From Chitinophaga alhagiae (lineage in GTDB: Bacteria; Bacteroidota; Bacteroidia; Chitinophagales; Chitinophagaceae): a DNA stretch of 64,000 nucleotides. Both the position numbers and the translations under genes were made by a program. Below, piece by piece: positions 17,053 through 26,428 of this stretch; position 1 is the first letter of the stretch, and every line of letters begins with the position of its first letter. The DNA is taken from contig NZ_QXMH01000001.1 of NCBI RefSeq assembly GCF_003568665.1, positions 1,364,001 through 1,428,000 on the forward strand. Direction: 5' to 3'. The notes below the pieces were generated by a model that did not search any database, was not told the DNA's origin, and worked only from the letters and a program-made list of their open reading frames with translations.

Positions 17053-19527
17053 ATGAAGAAGCTATTATTGATTCAATTGTTCCTGTCTATCGGCCTGTGC
17101 GTCTATGCTCAGGTTCCTGTTATTCCCCAAGCCCAAAAAGTGAAGGTAGATGAATTGTCTGATGAGCAAATCAGGCAAGTGGTAGTGGAGATGAAACGGA
17201 ACAAGGTGCCCCTTGATGATCTGGATAATTATGCACAACAAAAGGGTATTTCTGCATCCGAGGTGATCAAACTCAAAGACCGCATCCGACTGCTCAATCT
17301 CGATAAGGAACTCGCTTCACCCTCCTTTCGCCCGTCAACAGACTCGCCTGACAATAATGATCGTGGCATCGATCCGGATGATATGAATTACCAATCTGCC
17401 CGCGATAAAGAACCCATGACTGCGGAAGAAAGAGCTTACCAAGCTCGGCGTAAAAAGATATTCGGCGCGGAACTATTCACCAACAAAAACCTCACCTTCG
17501 AGCCCAATCTCCGTATGCCTACACCGCTTAACTACAAATTGGCCGCAGGCGACGAATTGGTGATAGACGTGTATGGTTACTCTGAGGTACAACATAAATT
17601 AAAGGTTTCGCCCGAAGGCAATATCCGTGTTCCTTACCTCGGCCCCGTTTACGTAAACGGTCTCACCATGGAGGAAGCCAAAAACAGGATTACTAAACAG
17701 CTGACTGTCATTTACAATGGAATCAAATCAGGCAATACATTCGTACAAGTATCTCTCGGCGCAATTCGTAGTATTAGGGTGTTACTGATCGGTGAGATTG
17801 AACGCCCCGGAACATATATGCTACCCTCCCTCGCTACCGTGGCCAATGCTTTATATGCTTCCGGCGGACCTAGCGAGAATGGTTCCTTCCGTAACATACA
17901 GGTGATCCGCAACGGCTCCCCCATCTCACAATTTGACTTATATGATTTTCTTAATCAGGGTGATCTAACAAACAATATTGTATTACAGGATCAGGACATC
18001 GTTCGGGTGAATCCTTATAAAACACGCGTTGAACTTACCGGACAAGTAAAACGTCCCGCAATATTTGAAACAAAAGAAACAGAAACACTCCAAAACATAC
18101 TTGATTATGCTGGCGGCTTCACCGATATCGCTTATCGCGATGTAATCCGCGTCAGCCGTATTAATAATAAGGAACGCGAGATCGTAAACGTGCCCAGTGC
18201 AGAAATCCTCTCCTTCAAACTACGCTCTGGCGATAAATTTACGATTGATTCCGTGTTGGGCCGCTTTTCTAACAGAGTATACATCACGGGTGCTGTATTT
18301 CATCCTGGCGAATACGCGTTGGAAAATAATATGACCGTAGCCGATCTGATTACGAGAGCAGATGGTGTGAAGGAAGAGGCTTCCATGGCGCGCGCCGTTA
18401 TCTTCAGATTGAAAGAAGACTTCTCCCCATCTTCACTGAGTTTCAACGTTGAAGATATTGTCAATAATCGCCGTTCAGTGTCACTTATGCGTGAAGACAG
18501 CGTAGTAATTTACTCAAAGCTTGCCCTTCTCGAGGAATTCCAAGTAAAGATATCAGGAGAAGTGAACATGCCAGGATATTTTAGCTATTCGGACAGCATG
18601 CAGGTGGGAGACCTCATTCTCATGGCAGGCGGGCTGAGCGATGCTGCATCGCTGCAGCGAGTTGAAGTTTCGAGACGTATACGAAATAATGGGCATAGCT
18701 CCACCATAGACAGCACTACTTCCATCGTAGCGCAGTTCGACTTGAATAAAGACCTCTCCAGCGCAAATGGCTTTTTACTGGAGCCTTTTGACGAAGTGGT
18801 GGTACGCCGGACTCCTTCCTACTCGAAGCAGGCTTCTATTTCCATTGACGGAGAAGTGGTGTATCCTGGTTACTATACTATCCAGTCCAAACGTGAGAAG
18901 ATTTCTGATGTCATAAAAAGGGCTGGAGGGCTAAGGCCTGAAGCATATCCCGAGGGCGCGCTGCTGCTGCGTAAAACATTCATAAACAACTCCGACAGTG
19001 CCCTGCTAGACTCCAAACTACAAGTATACTACAACAAGCTGGCCGATAGCCTTGCTATCCGTAAAATGGAATCCACTTTTTCGCAGAAGGAGCAGCTGCT
19101 CGGCATCAACTTGAAGGAGATCATGACGAAACCAGGCTCTAAATATGACCTGTTGCTGGAAGAGGGAGATATCATTAAAATACCAAAAAAGCTACAGACT
19201 ATTCAGCTATTTGGCGAAGTGTATTTCCCCAAGAAAGTGCGTTACGACAATAATCAAAGCTTCCGCGAATATGTCAGAAACGCAGGTGGTTTTACCAGTA
19301 ATGCCTTAAAAAAAAGAAGTTATGTGGTGTATGCCAACGGCGATGTGAAAAGCACTAAACGTATTCTTTTTTTCAACAGCTTCCCAAGGTTGAAGCCGGG
19401 CGCTGAGATATATGTTCCTGCGAAAAAAGATAGCAGAGGGCTCAGTGGTGCGGAAGTAGTAGGTATAGGTACAGGTATAGCATCTATCGCATTGATCATT
19501 GTTACGCTGCTGGATAAAATACAATAA
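17053..19527 (+). CDS. Polysaccharide export outer-membrane protein with six SLBB repeats (Wza/OPX type)
   Basis: An 824-residue exported protein with a signal peptide (MKKLLLIQLFLSIGLCVYAQ). Residues about 150-235 are the polysaccharide export domain (PLNYKLAAGDELVIDVYGYS, SPEGNIRVPYLGPVYVNGLT). Six SLBB-like beta-grasp repeats follow, beginning near residues 239, 322, 406, 494, 592 and 713; each has the 'GeV..PG.y' pattern, e.g. VKISGEVNMPGYFSY. The C-terminus is a membrane helix (GTGIASIALIIVTLL). It is much longer than Wza, as usual for this Bacteroidota OPX class. Start 17053 chosen for the signal peptide. First gene of the polysaccharide operon. Confidence 0.92.
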   Translation: MKKLLLIQLFLSIGLCVYAQVPVIPQAQKVKVDELSDEQIRQVVVEMKRNKVPLDDLDNYAQQKGISASEVIKLKDRIRLLNLDKELASPSFRPSTDSPDNNDRGIDPDDMNYQSARDKEPMTAEERAYQARRKKIFGAELFTNKNLTFEPNLRMPTPLNYKLAAGDELVIDVYGYSEVQHKLKVSPEGNIRVPYLGPVYVNGLTMEEAKNRITKQLTVIYNGIKSGNTFVQVSLGAIRSIRVLLIGEIERPGTYMLPSLATVANALYASGGPSENGSFRNIQVIRNGSPISQFDLYDFLNQGDLTNNIVLQDQDIVRVNPYKTRVELTGQVKRPAIFETKETETLQNILDYAGGFTDIAYRDVIRVSRINNKEREIVNVPSAEILSFKLRSGDKFTIDSVLGRFSNRVYITGAVFHPGEYALENNMTVADLITRADGVKEEASMARAVIFRLKEDFSPSSLSFNVEDIVNNRRSVSLMREDSVVIYSKLALLEEFQVKISGEVNMPGYFSYSDSMQVGDLILMAGGLSDAASLQRVEVSRRIRNNGHSSTIDSTTSIVAQFDLNKDLSSANGFLLEPFDEVVVRRTPSYSKQASISIDGEVVYPGYYTIQSKREKISDVIKRAGGLRPEAYPEGALLLRKTFINNSDSALLDSKLQVYYNKLADSLAIRKMESTFSQKEQLLGINLKEIMTKPGSKYDLLLEEGDIIKIPKKLQTIQLFGEVYFPKKVRYDNNQSFREYVRNAGGFTSNALKKRSYVVYANGDVKSTKRILFFNSFPRLKPGAEIYVPAKKDSRGLSGAEVVGIGTGIASIALIIVTLLDKIQ

Positions 19528-19556
19528 CTACTTAATCTGATTCATATTTTCCTTGT

Positions 19557-20642
19557 ATGGAAAGAAGCCTAGAGAACTTGCAGAACCATCCTGATAAAGA
19601 AATTACGCTAAAGGATATTATTATCCAGATAAATACCTCCATTCGGTATCTGCTGGCCCGCTGGAAAATAATTGTGCTCTTTGGAATATTGGGGGGAGGC
19701 ATCGGGTTGGCGGTTTCTTTTCTCGAAAAGACAAAATATGTAGCAGAACTTTCATTTGTGCTGGAAGACGCCAAAACCAGCCAGTTAGGCGCTTATGCCG
19801 GCTTGGCCAGCCAATTCGGCATCGACTTGGGAGGTTCTACAGGCAGCGGCTTGTTTTCTGGAGACAACGTAATGGAGTTCCTGAAGTCGCGCCTGATGGT
19901 TGAAAAGTCTCTCTTGTCCACCATCAACCTCAATGGCAAAAACACGACACTGGCAGACTATTACATCTCATTTATGCCAGACCTCCGAGAAAAGATACAT
20001 CATTCAGAAAAACTGAAACACATCAGTTACCCGAAAGGCCAGGCCAGGGAAAAATTCAGCCGCCTGCAGGACAGTATCCTGTTCTTGATCTACAAACGTG
20101 TCACAGAGGAAGATCTCACAGTAAGCAAACCAGATAAAAAGCTGGCCTTTATCCATGTAAATTGTGTTTCGCGAAACGAAATGTTCGCCAAAATGTTTAC
20201 GGAAAGGCTCGTAAAGGAAGCCACACAGTTCTATGTCGCCACCAAAACCCAGCGTTCACAATCCAACATTACCAAACTCCAGGCCAAGGCAGATTCCCTC
20301 GAAACCCTGCTGAATCGTAAAACCTATTCTGCCGCCGCTTCTCAAGACCTGAACCTGAACCCGGCCAGAAAGGTATCCACTGTAGGTACAGAACTGGCGT
20401 TACGTGACAAAACCGTGCTGCTCACCATGTACAGCGAAGTGATCAAAAATCTTGAAATAAACCGCGCAGCCTATTCGCAGGAAACCCCCATCATACAGAT
20501 CGTAGATACCCCTATATTACCCCTTAAAAAACAAAAACTCGGCAAGTTGAAATCGCTTGTTACAGGCGGTATTCTTGGGGGCATACTGATCTGCTTTTTT
20601 CTTTTATTCAGAAGATTGTTGAAGAGCATCATGACAAATTGA
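19557..20642 (+). CDS. Wzz-type polysaccharide co-polymerase without kinase domain
   Basis: A 361-residue inner-membrane protein. TM1 lies at about 38-55 (IIVLFGILGGGIGLAVSF), a large periplasmic coiled-coil region follows, and TM2 is near the C-terminus (VTGGILGGILICFFLLF), the chain-length-determinant layout (PF02706). The protein ends 15 residues after TM2, so there is no Wzc-like tyrosine kinase domain. It should set chain length and connect to the export protein encoded 29 bases upstream. Confidence 0.88.
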   Translation: MERSLENLQNHPDKEITLKDIIIQINTSIRYLLARWKIIVLFGILGGGIGLAVSFLEKTKYVAELSFVLEDAKTSQLGAYAGLASQFGIDLGGSTGSGLFSGDNVMEFLKSRLMVEKSLLSTINLNGKNTTLADYYISFMPDLREKIHHSEKLKHISYPKGQAREKFSRLQDSILFLIYKRVTEEDLTVSKPDKKLAFIHVNCVSRNEMFAKMFTERLVKEATQFYVATKTQRSQSNITKLQAKADSLETLLNRKTYSAAASQDLNLNPARKVSTVGTELALRDKTVLLTMYSEVIKNLEINRAAYSQETPIIQIVDTPILPLKKQKLGKLKSLVTGGILGGILICFFLLFRRLLKSIMTN

Positions 20643-20682
20643 TGTAATTACCCAGAAACATTTTATTTCAAAATAAATCAGC

Positions 20683-21966
20683 ATGAATCAACAATACAAA
20701 ATTGCCATCATCGGGCTTGGTTATGTAGGATTACCTCTGGCGATAGAGTTCAGTAAAAAATATACTGTATTGGGGTTTGATATTAACAATGACAGGATCC
20801 GGGAACTTTCCAGTGGTAAAGACCGCACAAGAGAAGCAGGCCCGGAGGAGCTACAGGAGGCAATAGCGGGCAGCAGGGAACGGCCTCCGATCAAATTCTC
20901 CAGTAATGTGCAGGTACTTGTGGATTACAATGTTTTCATTGTAACCGTGCCTACCCCTATTGACCAGTTCAAAGCTCCCGACCTTCAGCCCCTATTAAAA
21001 GCTAGCGCCATGCTGGGAAAGCAGCTAAAAAAGGGAGATATTGTCATTTATGAGTCCACTGTATACCCCGGTTGTACGGAAGAAGATTGTGTGCCCGTGC
21101 TGGAAAAAATGTCCGGCCTTACTTTCAACAAAGATTTTTTCTGTGGTTATTCACCTGAAAGGATCAATCCGGGAGACAAAGTCAATACTCTCACCAAGAT
21201 CAAGAAGGTTACTTCCGGTTCTACGCCTGAAATAGCCGAGATAGTGGACAACCTTTACGCTAGCATCATTTCCGTCGGTACGCACAGGGCTCCAAGCTTG
21301 AAAGTAGCGGAGGCCTCCAAAGCGATCGAAAACGCACAGCGGGACGTGAATATAAGTTTTGTGAACGAACTAGCACTCATATTCGACAGGATGGGCATAG
21401 ACACTACCGATGTCATCGAAGCAGCAGGCACCAAATGGAACTTCCTCAAATATAAACCGGGTTTGGTAGGCGGCCATTGCATTGGCGTAGACCCATATTA
21501 CCTGGCCCATAAAGCGGAATCGCTGGGCTATCACCCACAAGTTATACTCTCCGGCAGAAGGGTGAACGACAACATGGGCATGTTTGTAGCTGGGAAGGTG
21601 ATCAAACTCATGATCCGCAAAGACCTGAAAGTCCATGGCACCAGGGCACTGATCCTAGGGATTACCTTCAAGGAAAACTGCCCTGATATCAGAAATTCCA
21701 AAGTGATAGATATTGTGCGGGAGATGGAAGAGTTTGGTGTAAAAGTAGACGTTTATGATCCTTATGCAGATCATAATGAAGTAAAGGAGGAATATGGCAT
21801 TTCGCTCATTAGTAAAATTGAGTTGCAATACGATGCCATTGTGCTGGCTGTGGCGCATAAGGAATTCTCGAAGCTTGATTTCAAACAGCTGAAAAACAGT
21901 CACAATACAGTTATTTTTGATACAAAAGCATTTATCAATAGAGACATAGTAGATGCAAGATTGTAA
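20683..21966 (+). CDS. UDP-N-acetylhexosamine 6-dehydrogenase (TviB/WbpO/WbpA type)
   Basis: A 427-residue nucleotide-sugar dehydrogenase oxidising C6 of a UDP-HexNAc to a uronic acid with two NAD. AIIGLGYVGLPLAIEFSKK is the NAD-binding motif, and LVGGHCIGVDPYYLAHKAES carries the catalytic cysteine. ALILGITFKENCPDIRNS is in the C-terminal UDP-binding domain. FDINNDRIREL and SLGYHPQVILSGRRVNDNMG favour the TviB-like HexNAc branch over UDP-glucose dehydrogenase. It probably supplies UDP-GlcNAcA for the diamino-uronic acid enzymes encoded at 34891-37485. Confidence 0.88.
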   Translation: MNQQYKIAIIGLGYVGLPLAIEFSKKYTVLGFDINNDRIRELSSGKDRTREAGPEELQEAIAGSRERPPIKFSSNVQVLVDYNVFIVTVPTPIDQFKAPDLQPLLKASAMLGKQLKKGDIVIYESTVYPGCTEEDCVPVLEKMSGLTFNKDFFCGYSPERINPGDKVNTLTKIKKVTSGSTPEIAEIVDNLYASIISVGTHRAPSLKVAEASKAIENAQRDVNISFVNELALIFDRMGIDTTDVIEAAGTKWNFLKYKPGLVGGHCIGVDPYYLAHKAESLGYHPQVILSGRRVNDNMGMFVAGKVIKLMIRKDLKVHGTRALILGITFKENCPDIRNSKVIDIVREMEEFGVKVDVYDPYADHNEVKEEYGISLISKIELQYDAIVLAVAHKEFSKLDFKQLKNSHNTVIFDTKAFINRDIVDARL

Positions 21967-21976
21967 TAGTATTTAT

Positions 21977-23107
21977 ATGATACCATTTAATGTTCCACTG
22001 ATTACCGGTAAAGAAAAACCTCTGCTGGATGAAGTATTATCGCTAAAAAAACTATGCGGAGACGGTTCATTCACAAAAAAATGCCACGCCTGGCTGGAGA
22101 ACTTCTACCAAGCACCCAAAGCCCTGTTAACAACCTCCTGTACGCATGCGCTAGAGATATCCGCGCTGCTTGCAGGTATCGAAGCCGGGGATGAAGTCAT
22201 TATGCCCTCGTTCACTTTTGTTTCTACCGCCAACGCCTTCGCTTTGAGGGGGGCGAAAATCGTATTTGTGGACGTTGATCCCGCTACCATGAACATGAAC
22301 GCTGAGAAGATTGAATCTGCCATTACGCCACGCACTAAAGCAATAGTGCCTGTTCACTACGCCGGCGTATCCTGCGATATGGACAGTATTATGGGGATTG
22401 CTGCTAAACACGGCCTACTAGTAATAGAGGACGCAGCGCAGGCCCTTCAATCGTTCTATAAGGGAAAGCCGGTAGGCAAATTCGGGCATCTCAGCTGCAT
22501 CAGCTTCCACGAAACTAAAAACGTTCACTGCGGTGAAGGCGGTGCTCTAGTGATCAATGAAGAGCTTTTTGCAGAAAGGGCCGAAATTATTCGTGAAAAA
22601 GGAACGAACCGTTCCAGGTTCCTCCGCGGACAGATAGATAAATATACCTGGGTAGACATTGGTTCCAGCTATCTTCCCAGCGAGCTGAATGCAGCGTTCC
22701 TGTACGCCCAGTTGGAGGAATCTGCCTCGATCACTCAAAAAAGACTAGCTATCTGGAACTCATACTATTCAAAGCTCAGCTTGCTTGAAAAAGAAGGACT
22801 GATCAATTTCGCCTCCATTCCCGCTGAAGTAAAGCATAATGCGCATATGTTCTATATCAAGTTAAAAAACATCGAACAGCGTCAGGCCCTGATCAGTTTC
22901 CTGAAGGAAAATGGCGTGCAGGGTACCTTCCACTATGTTCCCCTCCATTCTTCCCAAGCAGGCTTGCAGTTCGGACGGTTCCAGGGTGTTGACGAATATA
23001 CCACCACCGAAAGTGAAAGACTCCTAAGGCTGCCCATGCATCTGAACCTGGATGAAGCCGCAGTGGAAAAAGTCTGTGCTGAAGTAACCCGCTTCTTTAA
23101 GCCCTAA
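21977..23107 (+). CDS. wecE: dTDP-4-amino-4,6-dideoxygalactose transaminase
   Basis: A 376-residue PLP aminotransferase closely resembling what I recall of E. coli WecE/RffA, including the same length. Shared blocks include LCGDGSFTKKCHAWLE, GDEVIMPSFTFVSTANAF, SFHETKN with the PLP lysine, REKGTNRSRFLRGQIDKYTW and DIGSSYLPSELNAAF. It aminates dTDP-4-keto-6-deoxy-glucose to dTDP-Fuc4N. The ATG at 21977 is preferred over one at 21953 that overlaps the previous gene. RmlA and RmlB are not encoded in the window, so the precursor must come from elsewhere. Confidence 0.92.
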   Translation: MIPFNVPLITGKEKPLLDEVLSLKKLCGDGSFTKKCHAWLENFYQAPKALLTTSCTHALEISALLAGIEAGDEVIMPSFTFVSTANAFALRGAKIVFVDVDPATMNMNAEKIESAITPRTKAIVPVHYAGVSCDMDSIMGIAAKHGLLVIEDAAQALQSFYKGKPVGKFGHLSCISFHETKNVHCGEGGALVINEELFAERAEIIREKGTNRSRFLRGQIDKYTWVDIGSSYLPSELNAAFLYAQLEESASITQKRLAIWNSYYSKLSLLEKEGLINFASIPAEVKHNAHMFYIKLKNIEQRQALISFLKENGVQGTFHYVPLHSSQAGLQFGRFQGVDEYTTTESERLLRLPMHLNLDEAAVEKVCAEVTRFFKP

Positions 23108-23113
23108 AAAAAT

Positions 23114-23776
23114 ATGCTTGTGCTATTAAAAATACTTCGGAAAATCAAACACGCTGTTGCGCCACTTTTTACCAGTACTTCGTCTATTAAGTACTGGGAA
23201 AAAAGGGCCAAGCAATATGGCGCCAGATCAGTCATTCATTTAGGACATTCGGAAGAAGAACTGGCTGCCATTACTCAAAAACAGCAGAACATCCTTTTCC
23301 CGCTCCTTCAGAAAGAACTGAAAGGGGACGAAAAGCTACTACTGGATCTTGGCTGCGGACCAGGCCGTTTTACGCACGACCTGGCGGTCCTCTGCCATTG
23401 CCAAGCCGTAGGCATTGATCCAATCCAACATCTGCTGGATATTGCGCCGGCTTCTCCCCTGGTAAACTACAACCTCATGAAAGAAGGCATCATTCCACTT
23501 GATGACAACAGCGTGAACATTACCTGGATCTGTCTCGTGCTTGGCTCTGTAACCAACATGACCGTGCTGGAAAAGACAGTAAGCGAAGTGCTGAGGGTAA
23601 CAAAACCCGGAGGGCTTGTATTTCTAGTTGAAAAGACCTCCGAAGACCTCTCCAATTACAAAACCAAAACAGTTGCCTTTTACGAATCGTCCTTCAAAGT
23701 ATTTAATCTCAGGAAAATAGAAGAGTACCAAGATCTGGAAGACTGCAACAGCATTTTCATTGGCCGTAAACCTTAA
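23114..23776 (+). CDS. Class I SAM-dependent methyltransferase
   Basis: A 220-residue methyltransferase. LLDLGCGPGRFTHDLA is motif I for SAM binding, AVGIDPIQHLL motif II, and VLRVTKPGGLVFLVEKT the region after strand 5. An SIKYWEKRAKQYGARSVIHL block near the N-terminus resembles sugar-biosynthesis methyltransferases. It lies 6 bases after wecE, so modification of Fuc4N (N- or O-methyl) is a plausible but unproven role. Confidence 0.85.
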   Translation: MLVLLKILRKIKHAVAPLFTSTSSIKYWEKRAKQYGARSVIHLGHSEEELAAITQKQQNILFPLLQKELKGDEKLLLDLGCGPGRFTHDLAVLCHCQAVGIDPIQHLLDIAPASPLVNYNLMKEGIIPLDDNSVNITWICLVLGSVTNMTVLEKTVSEVLRVTKPGGLVFLVEKTSEDLSNYKTKTVAFYESSFKVFNLRKIEEYQDLEDCNSIFIGRKP

Positions 23777-23824
23777 AGAGAGCGAAGTGAAATTCTAGGT
23801 CCAATGTGATATGAAATATTCAAT

Positions 23825-25273
23825 ATGAGTTTAAAAAAGAACTTTCTGATTTATGGGCTTGGTAATATGTTGTATACGGCCGTTGTGTTGCTGCTTGTGC
23901 CCATCTATCTGGAAAAGCTCAACATTACCGACTATGGGCTGTATTCCATTTTCTATGTGACGGGCAACCTTCTGAGCGTACTGTTCTCGCTTTCCGTTTC
24001 CAATGGGATATTACGTTATTTTTCAGAATATAGCGGACTTAAGGAGCGTAAAGAGGCCGTATCTTCGCTACTGGTAATTTTTTTCCTCATCTTCCTTGTC
24101 ATTGCCGGCCTGACCTTCGCAGTGCGGGCGGCTGGTTTCAATGTACTTGAGGCATTCAAATTACCCGATAACCCTGCGTTTATTTCGCTGATGCTGACAT
24201 GGGCATTTAGCCGTATTCTCTTCAACATGATTCTTGGCGTATTGCGTGCAAACAATGAATCCATAAAGTATGTAATCCTGTCCATCTCTGACGTACTAAG
24301 CCTGTTCTTGATTAATTATTTTATCATTTACCATACCGCCTTTGCAGTAGAGCACATATTCTGGGGTTATACCATTTCTTCCCTGCTCAGTGTATTGACG
24401 GGCAGCATTTTTATTGCCCGCTATTTTGCTTTCCGACTGCACCAGCCCGCTGTAAAATACCTCGTGACCTACGGCATGCCGCTTTCCATTGCCAACACGA
24501 TATCTTACCTTATATCTTATGGCAACCGTTACTTTCTGTTGTATTTCACCAGCGAAAGGGAAGTAGCGATATTCGACGTTGCACAGAAAATAACCGGCAT
24601 CCTAGGAATTGTACTGGTAAACGGATTTATGATCGCATTCACCCCGTACTACCTTTCACTGCACCAATCCGCAACCGCCCTGGAATTCAACAGCAAGATC
24701 AATCTAGTGCTCGCCATTTTCACCAGGGTCTTCTTTTTTATGGGTGGCGGCGTCATTGTTGCCGATCACTATTTCTTAAGCCTATTGTCCAAGCCGGAGT
24801 ATCTGTCGTCCAGCTTTTACACCCCTTTCCTCATCATGGCCAATGCGTTCAACGTCCTGTTTATGCTACTGGCCATGACCACCAATATCCATAAGCGAAC
24901 TAGCATTGAAATGTTCATCACTTGCATTATGCTGATAATGGGCATGTCAGCAAACCTGTTGTTGATCCCTCTCCTGGGCATGATAGGCTGCGCTATTAGC
25001 CAGATAATTATGACATTTGCCGGTTTTATTGCAATCAACATTTATAATAAACGGAATTATCCGTTGAATTATCAATTGAAGCCGCTTGTGGTGTCTATTT
25101 TCATATTCATTGCTGTTACCGTTTCGGATTATTTTATTGTACGACTGGAAATTCCGGTGTCCTATAAATTGCTAGTATCCGCGCTGGCTCTTGCGCTTTC
25201 TGGTCTGCAGTTCCTGCCGAGTCTACCCGGGTTGAAAGCAACATTACAATCATTTACAAGGAATTCGTTATGA
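23825..25273 (+). CDS. Wzx-type polysaccharide flippase (MATE/MOP superfamily)
   Basis: A 482-residue membrane protein with about 12-14 hydrophobic segments. It opens KNFLIYGLGNMLYTAVVLLL, typical of oligosaccharide flippases, and has YGMPLSIANTISYLISYGNR in mid-protein, the second-half repeat of the fold. It would move lipid-linked repeat units across the inner membrane. It shares 4 bases with the next gene (ATGA), suggesting translational coupling. Confidence 0.87.
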   Translation: MSLKKNFLIYGLGNMLYTAVVLLLVPIYLEKLNITDYGLYSIFYVTGNLLSVLFSLSVSNGILRYFSEYSGLKERKEAVSSLLVIFFLIFLVIAGLTFAVRAAGFNVLEAFKLPDNPAFISLMLTWAFSRILFNMILGVLRANNESIKYVILSISDVLSLFLINYFIIYHTAFAVEHIFWGYTISSLLSVLTGSIFIARYFAFRLHQPAVKYLVTYGMPLSIANTISYLISYGNRYFLLYFTSEREVAIFDVAQKITGILGIVLVNGFMIAFTPYYLSLHQSATALEFNSKINLVLAIFTRVFFFMGGGVIVADHYFLSLLSKPEYLSSSFYTPFLIMANAFNVLFMLLAMTTNIHKRTSIEMFITCIMLIMGMSANLLLIPLLGMIGCAISQIIMTFAGFIAINIYNKRNYPLNYQLKPLVVSIFIFIAVTVSDYFIVRLEIPVSYKLLVSALALALSGLQFLPSLPGLKATLQSFTRNSL

Positions 25274-26415
25274 AGATAATACATTTAAGAGACCAATACC
25301 TCAGGGTTAGCTTTGTTTATTTCCTGTTGAAGGGGTTCAGAAAGTATGAACACTGGGTAGCATGCCGGGAGATCATTACCCGCGACCTTAAGTTGTATCC
25401 TTATGGTAAGATCATCAAGACATCGCGGTTGTTTTCTTTTACCTGGTTGTTAGACAAATTCCTAACCGTAAAGATGAAATTCAAAGCGCGGCCGGTCAAC
25501 GACTGGGTTGCCTACTATCAACTGTTGAAGGAAGAAGCCGATATACTAGTGCTTCACGCGCATATGGGACCGCAAGGATATTATGCGATACCGCTGGCCG
25601 AAAAACTGAAAAAGAATCTTTTCGTGACCTTCTATGGCTCAGACATGTCGGACGTGCCGAAACTGCCTGGGTGGGACGAACGGTATCATACACTGTTTCA
25701 CAAAGCTGCCCGTATTATTGTGGAGGGGGAATTTATGAAGGGCAAAATAGTGGAGCTGGGCTGCCCTGCACATAAAGTGGCCGTGGTGCGCATCGGCATT
25801 CCTCTGGGAGATATTCCTTTTTCATATCGCAAGAGGCCAGTGGGCGGGGAGCCGCTCCGAATACTAATGTGTGCCAACTTCTATCCCAAAAAAGGATTCC
25901 TCAGAGCGCTGGAGGCTTTCAGGATTATGCTTGGAAAAGGCTTCAGTTTTCAGGCCCAGATCGTGGGCAGCGGTCCACAAGAGCAACAGATGAAGGAATA
26001 CGTAAATGCAAACGGCCTGGCTTCCCGTGTCACTTTCCTCGGCTCCAGAACACTTCCGCAGATCTACCAGCTATCGCAAAACATGCACCTGTTTTTCCAT
26101 CCTAGCGAAACCGCTCCCGATGGCGGCTCTGAAGGCGGGGCACCCACCATCATTCTTGAAATGCAAGCATTAGGACTCCCCGTGATAGCTACTACCCATG
26201 CAGACATTCCGCACATCATCCCGGAAGCGAACCATTTTCTGGCCGCTGAATATGATGCTAAAGGGCTGGTTCAGCAGTTTGAACGGCTGCTGGCAATGGA
26301 TGACTGGAATGCATTGTCAGACAGAGGCCTTAAATTTGTGACCGAATATCACAGCAACATTGCCTGTGCCGCAAGATTGGAAGAACTGTATGCACAATAC
26401 AATAAAACCAGTTAG
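25270..26415 (+). CDS. Glycosyltransferase family 4
   Basis: A 381-residue GT-B enzyme. ILVLHAHMGPQGYYAIPLA and LFVTFYGSDMSDVP lie in the N-domain. In the C-domain are LRILMCANFYPKKGFLRALE (acceptor-binding/nucleotide loop), VGSGPQEQQMKEYV, and the donor-binding EX7E-like region SETAPDGGSEGGAPTIILEM. It resembles colanic-acid WcaL-type transferases. It should add one sugar of the repeat unit. Donor unknown. Confidence 0.87.
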   Translation: MKIIHLRDQYLRVSFVYFLLKGFRKYEHWVACREIITRDLKLYPYGKIIKTSRLFSFTWLLDKFLTVKMKFKARPVNDWVAYYQLLKEEADILVLHAHMGPQGYYAIPLAEKLKKNLFVTFYGSDMSDVPKLPGWDERYHTLFHKAARIIVEGEFMKGKIVELGCPAHKVAVVRIGIPLGDIPFSYRKRPVGGEPLRILMCANFYPKKGFLRALEAFRIMLGKGFSFQAQIVGSGPQEQQMKEYVNANGLASRVTFLGSRTLPQIYQLSQNMHLFFHPSETAPDGGSEGGAPTIILEMQALGLPVIATTHADIPHIIPEANHFLAAEYDAKGLVQQFERLLAMDDWNALSDRGLKFVTEYHSNIACAARLEELYAQYNKTS

Positions 26416-26428
26416 TAGTTGGTATAAA

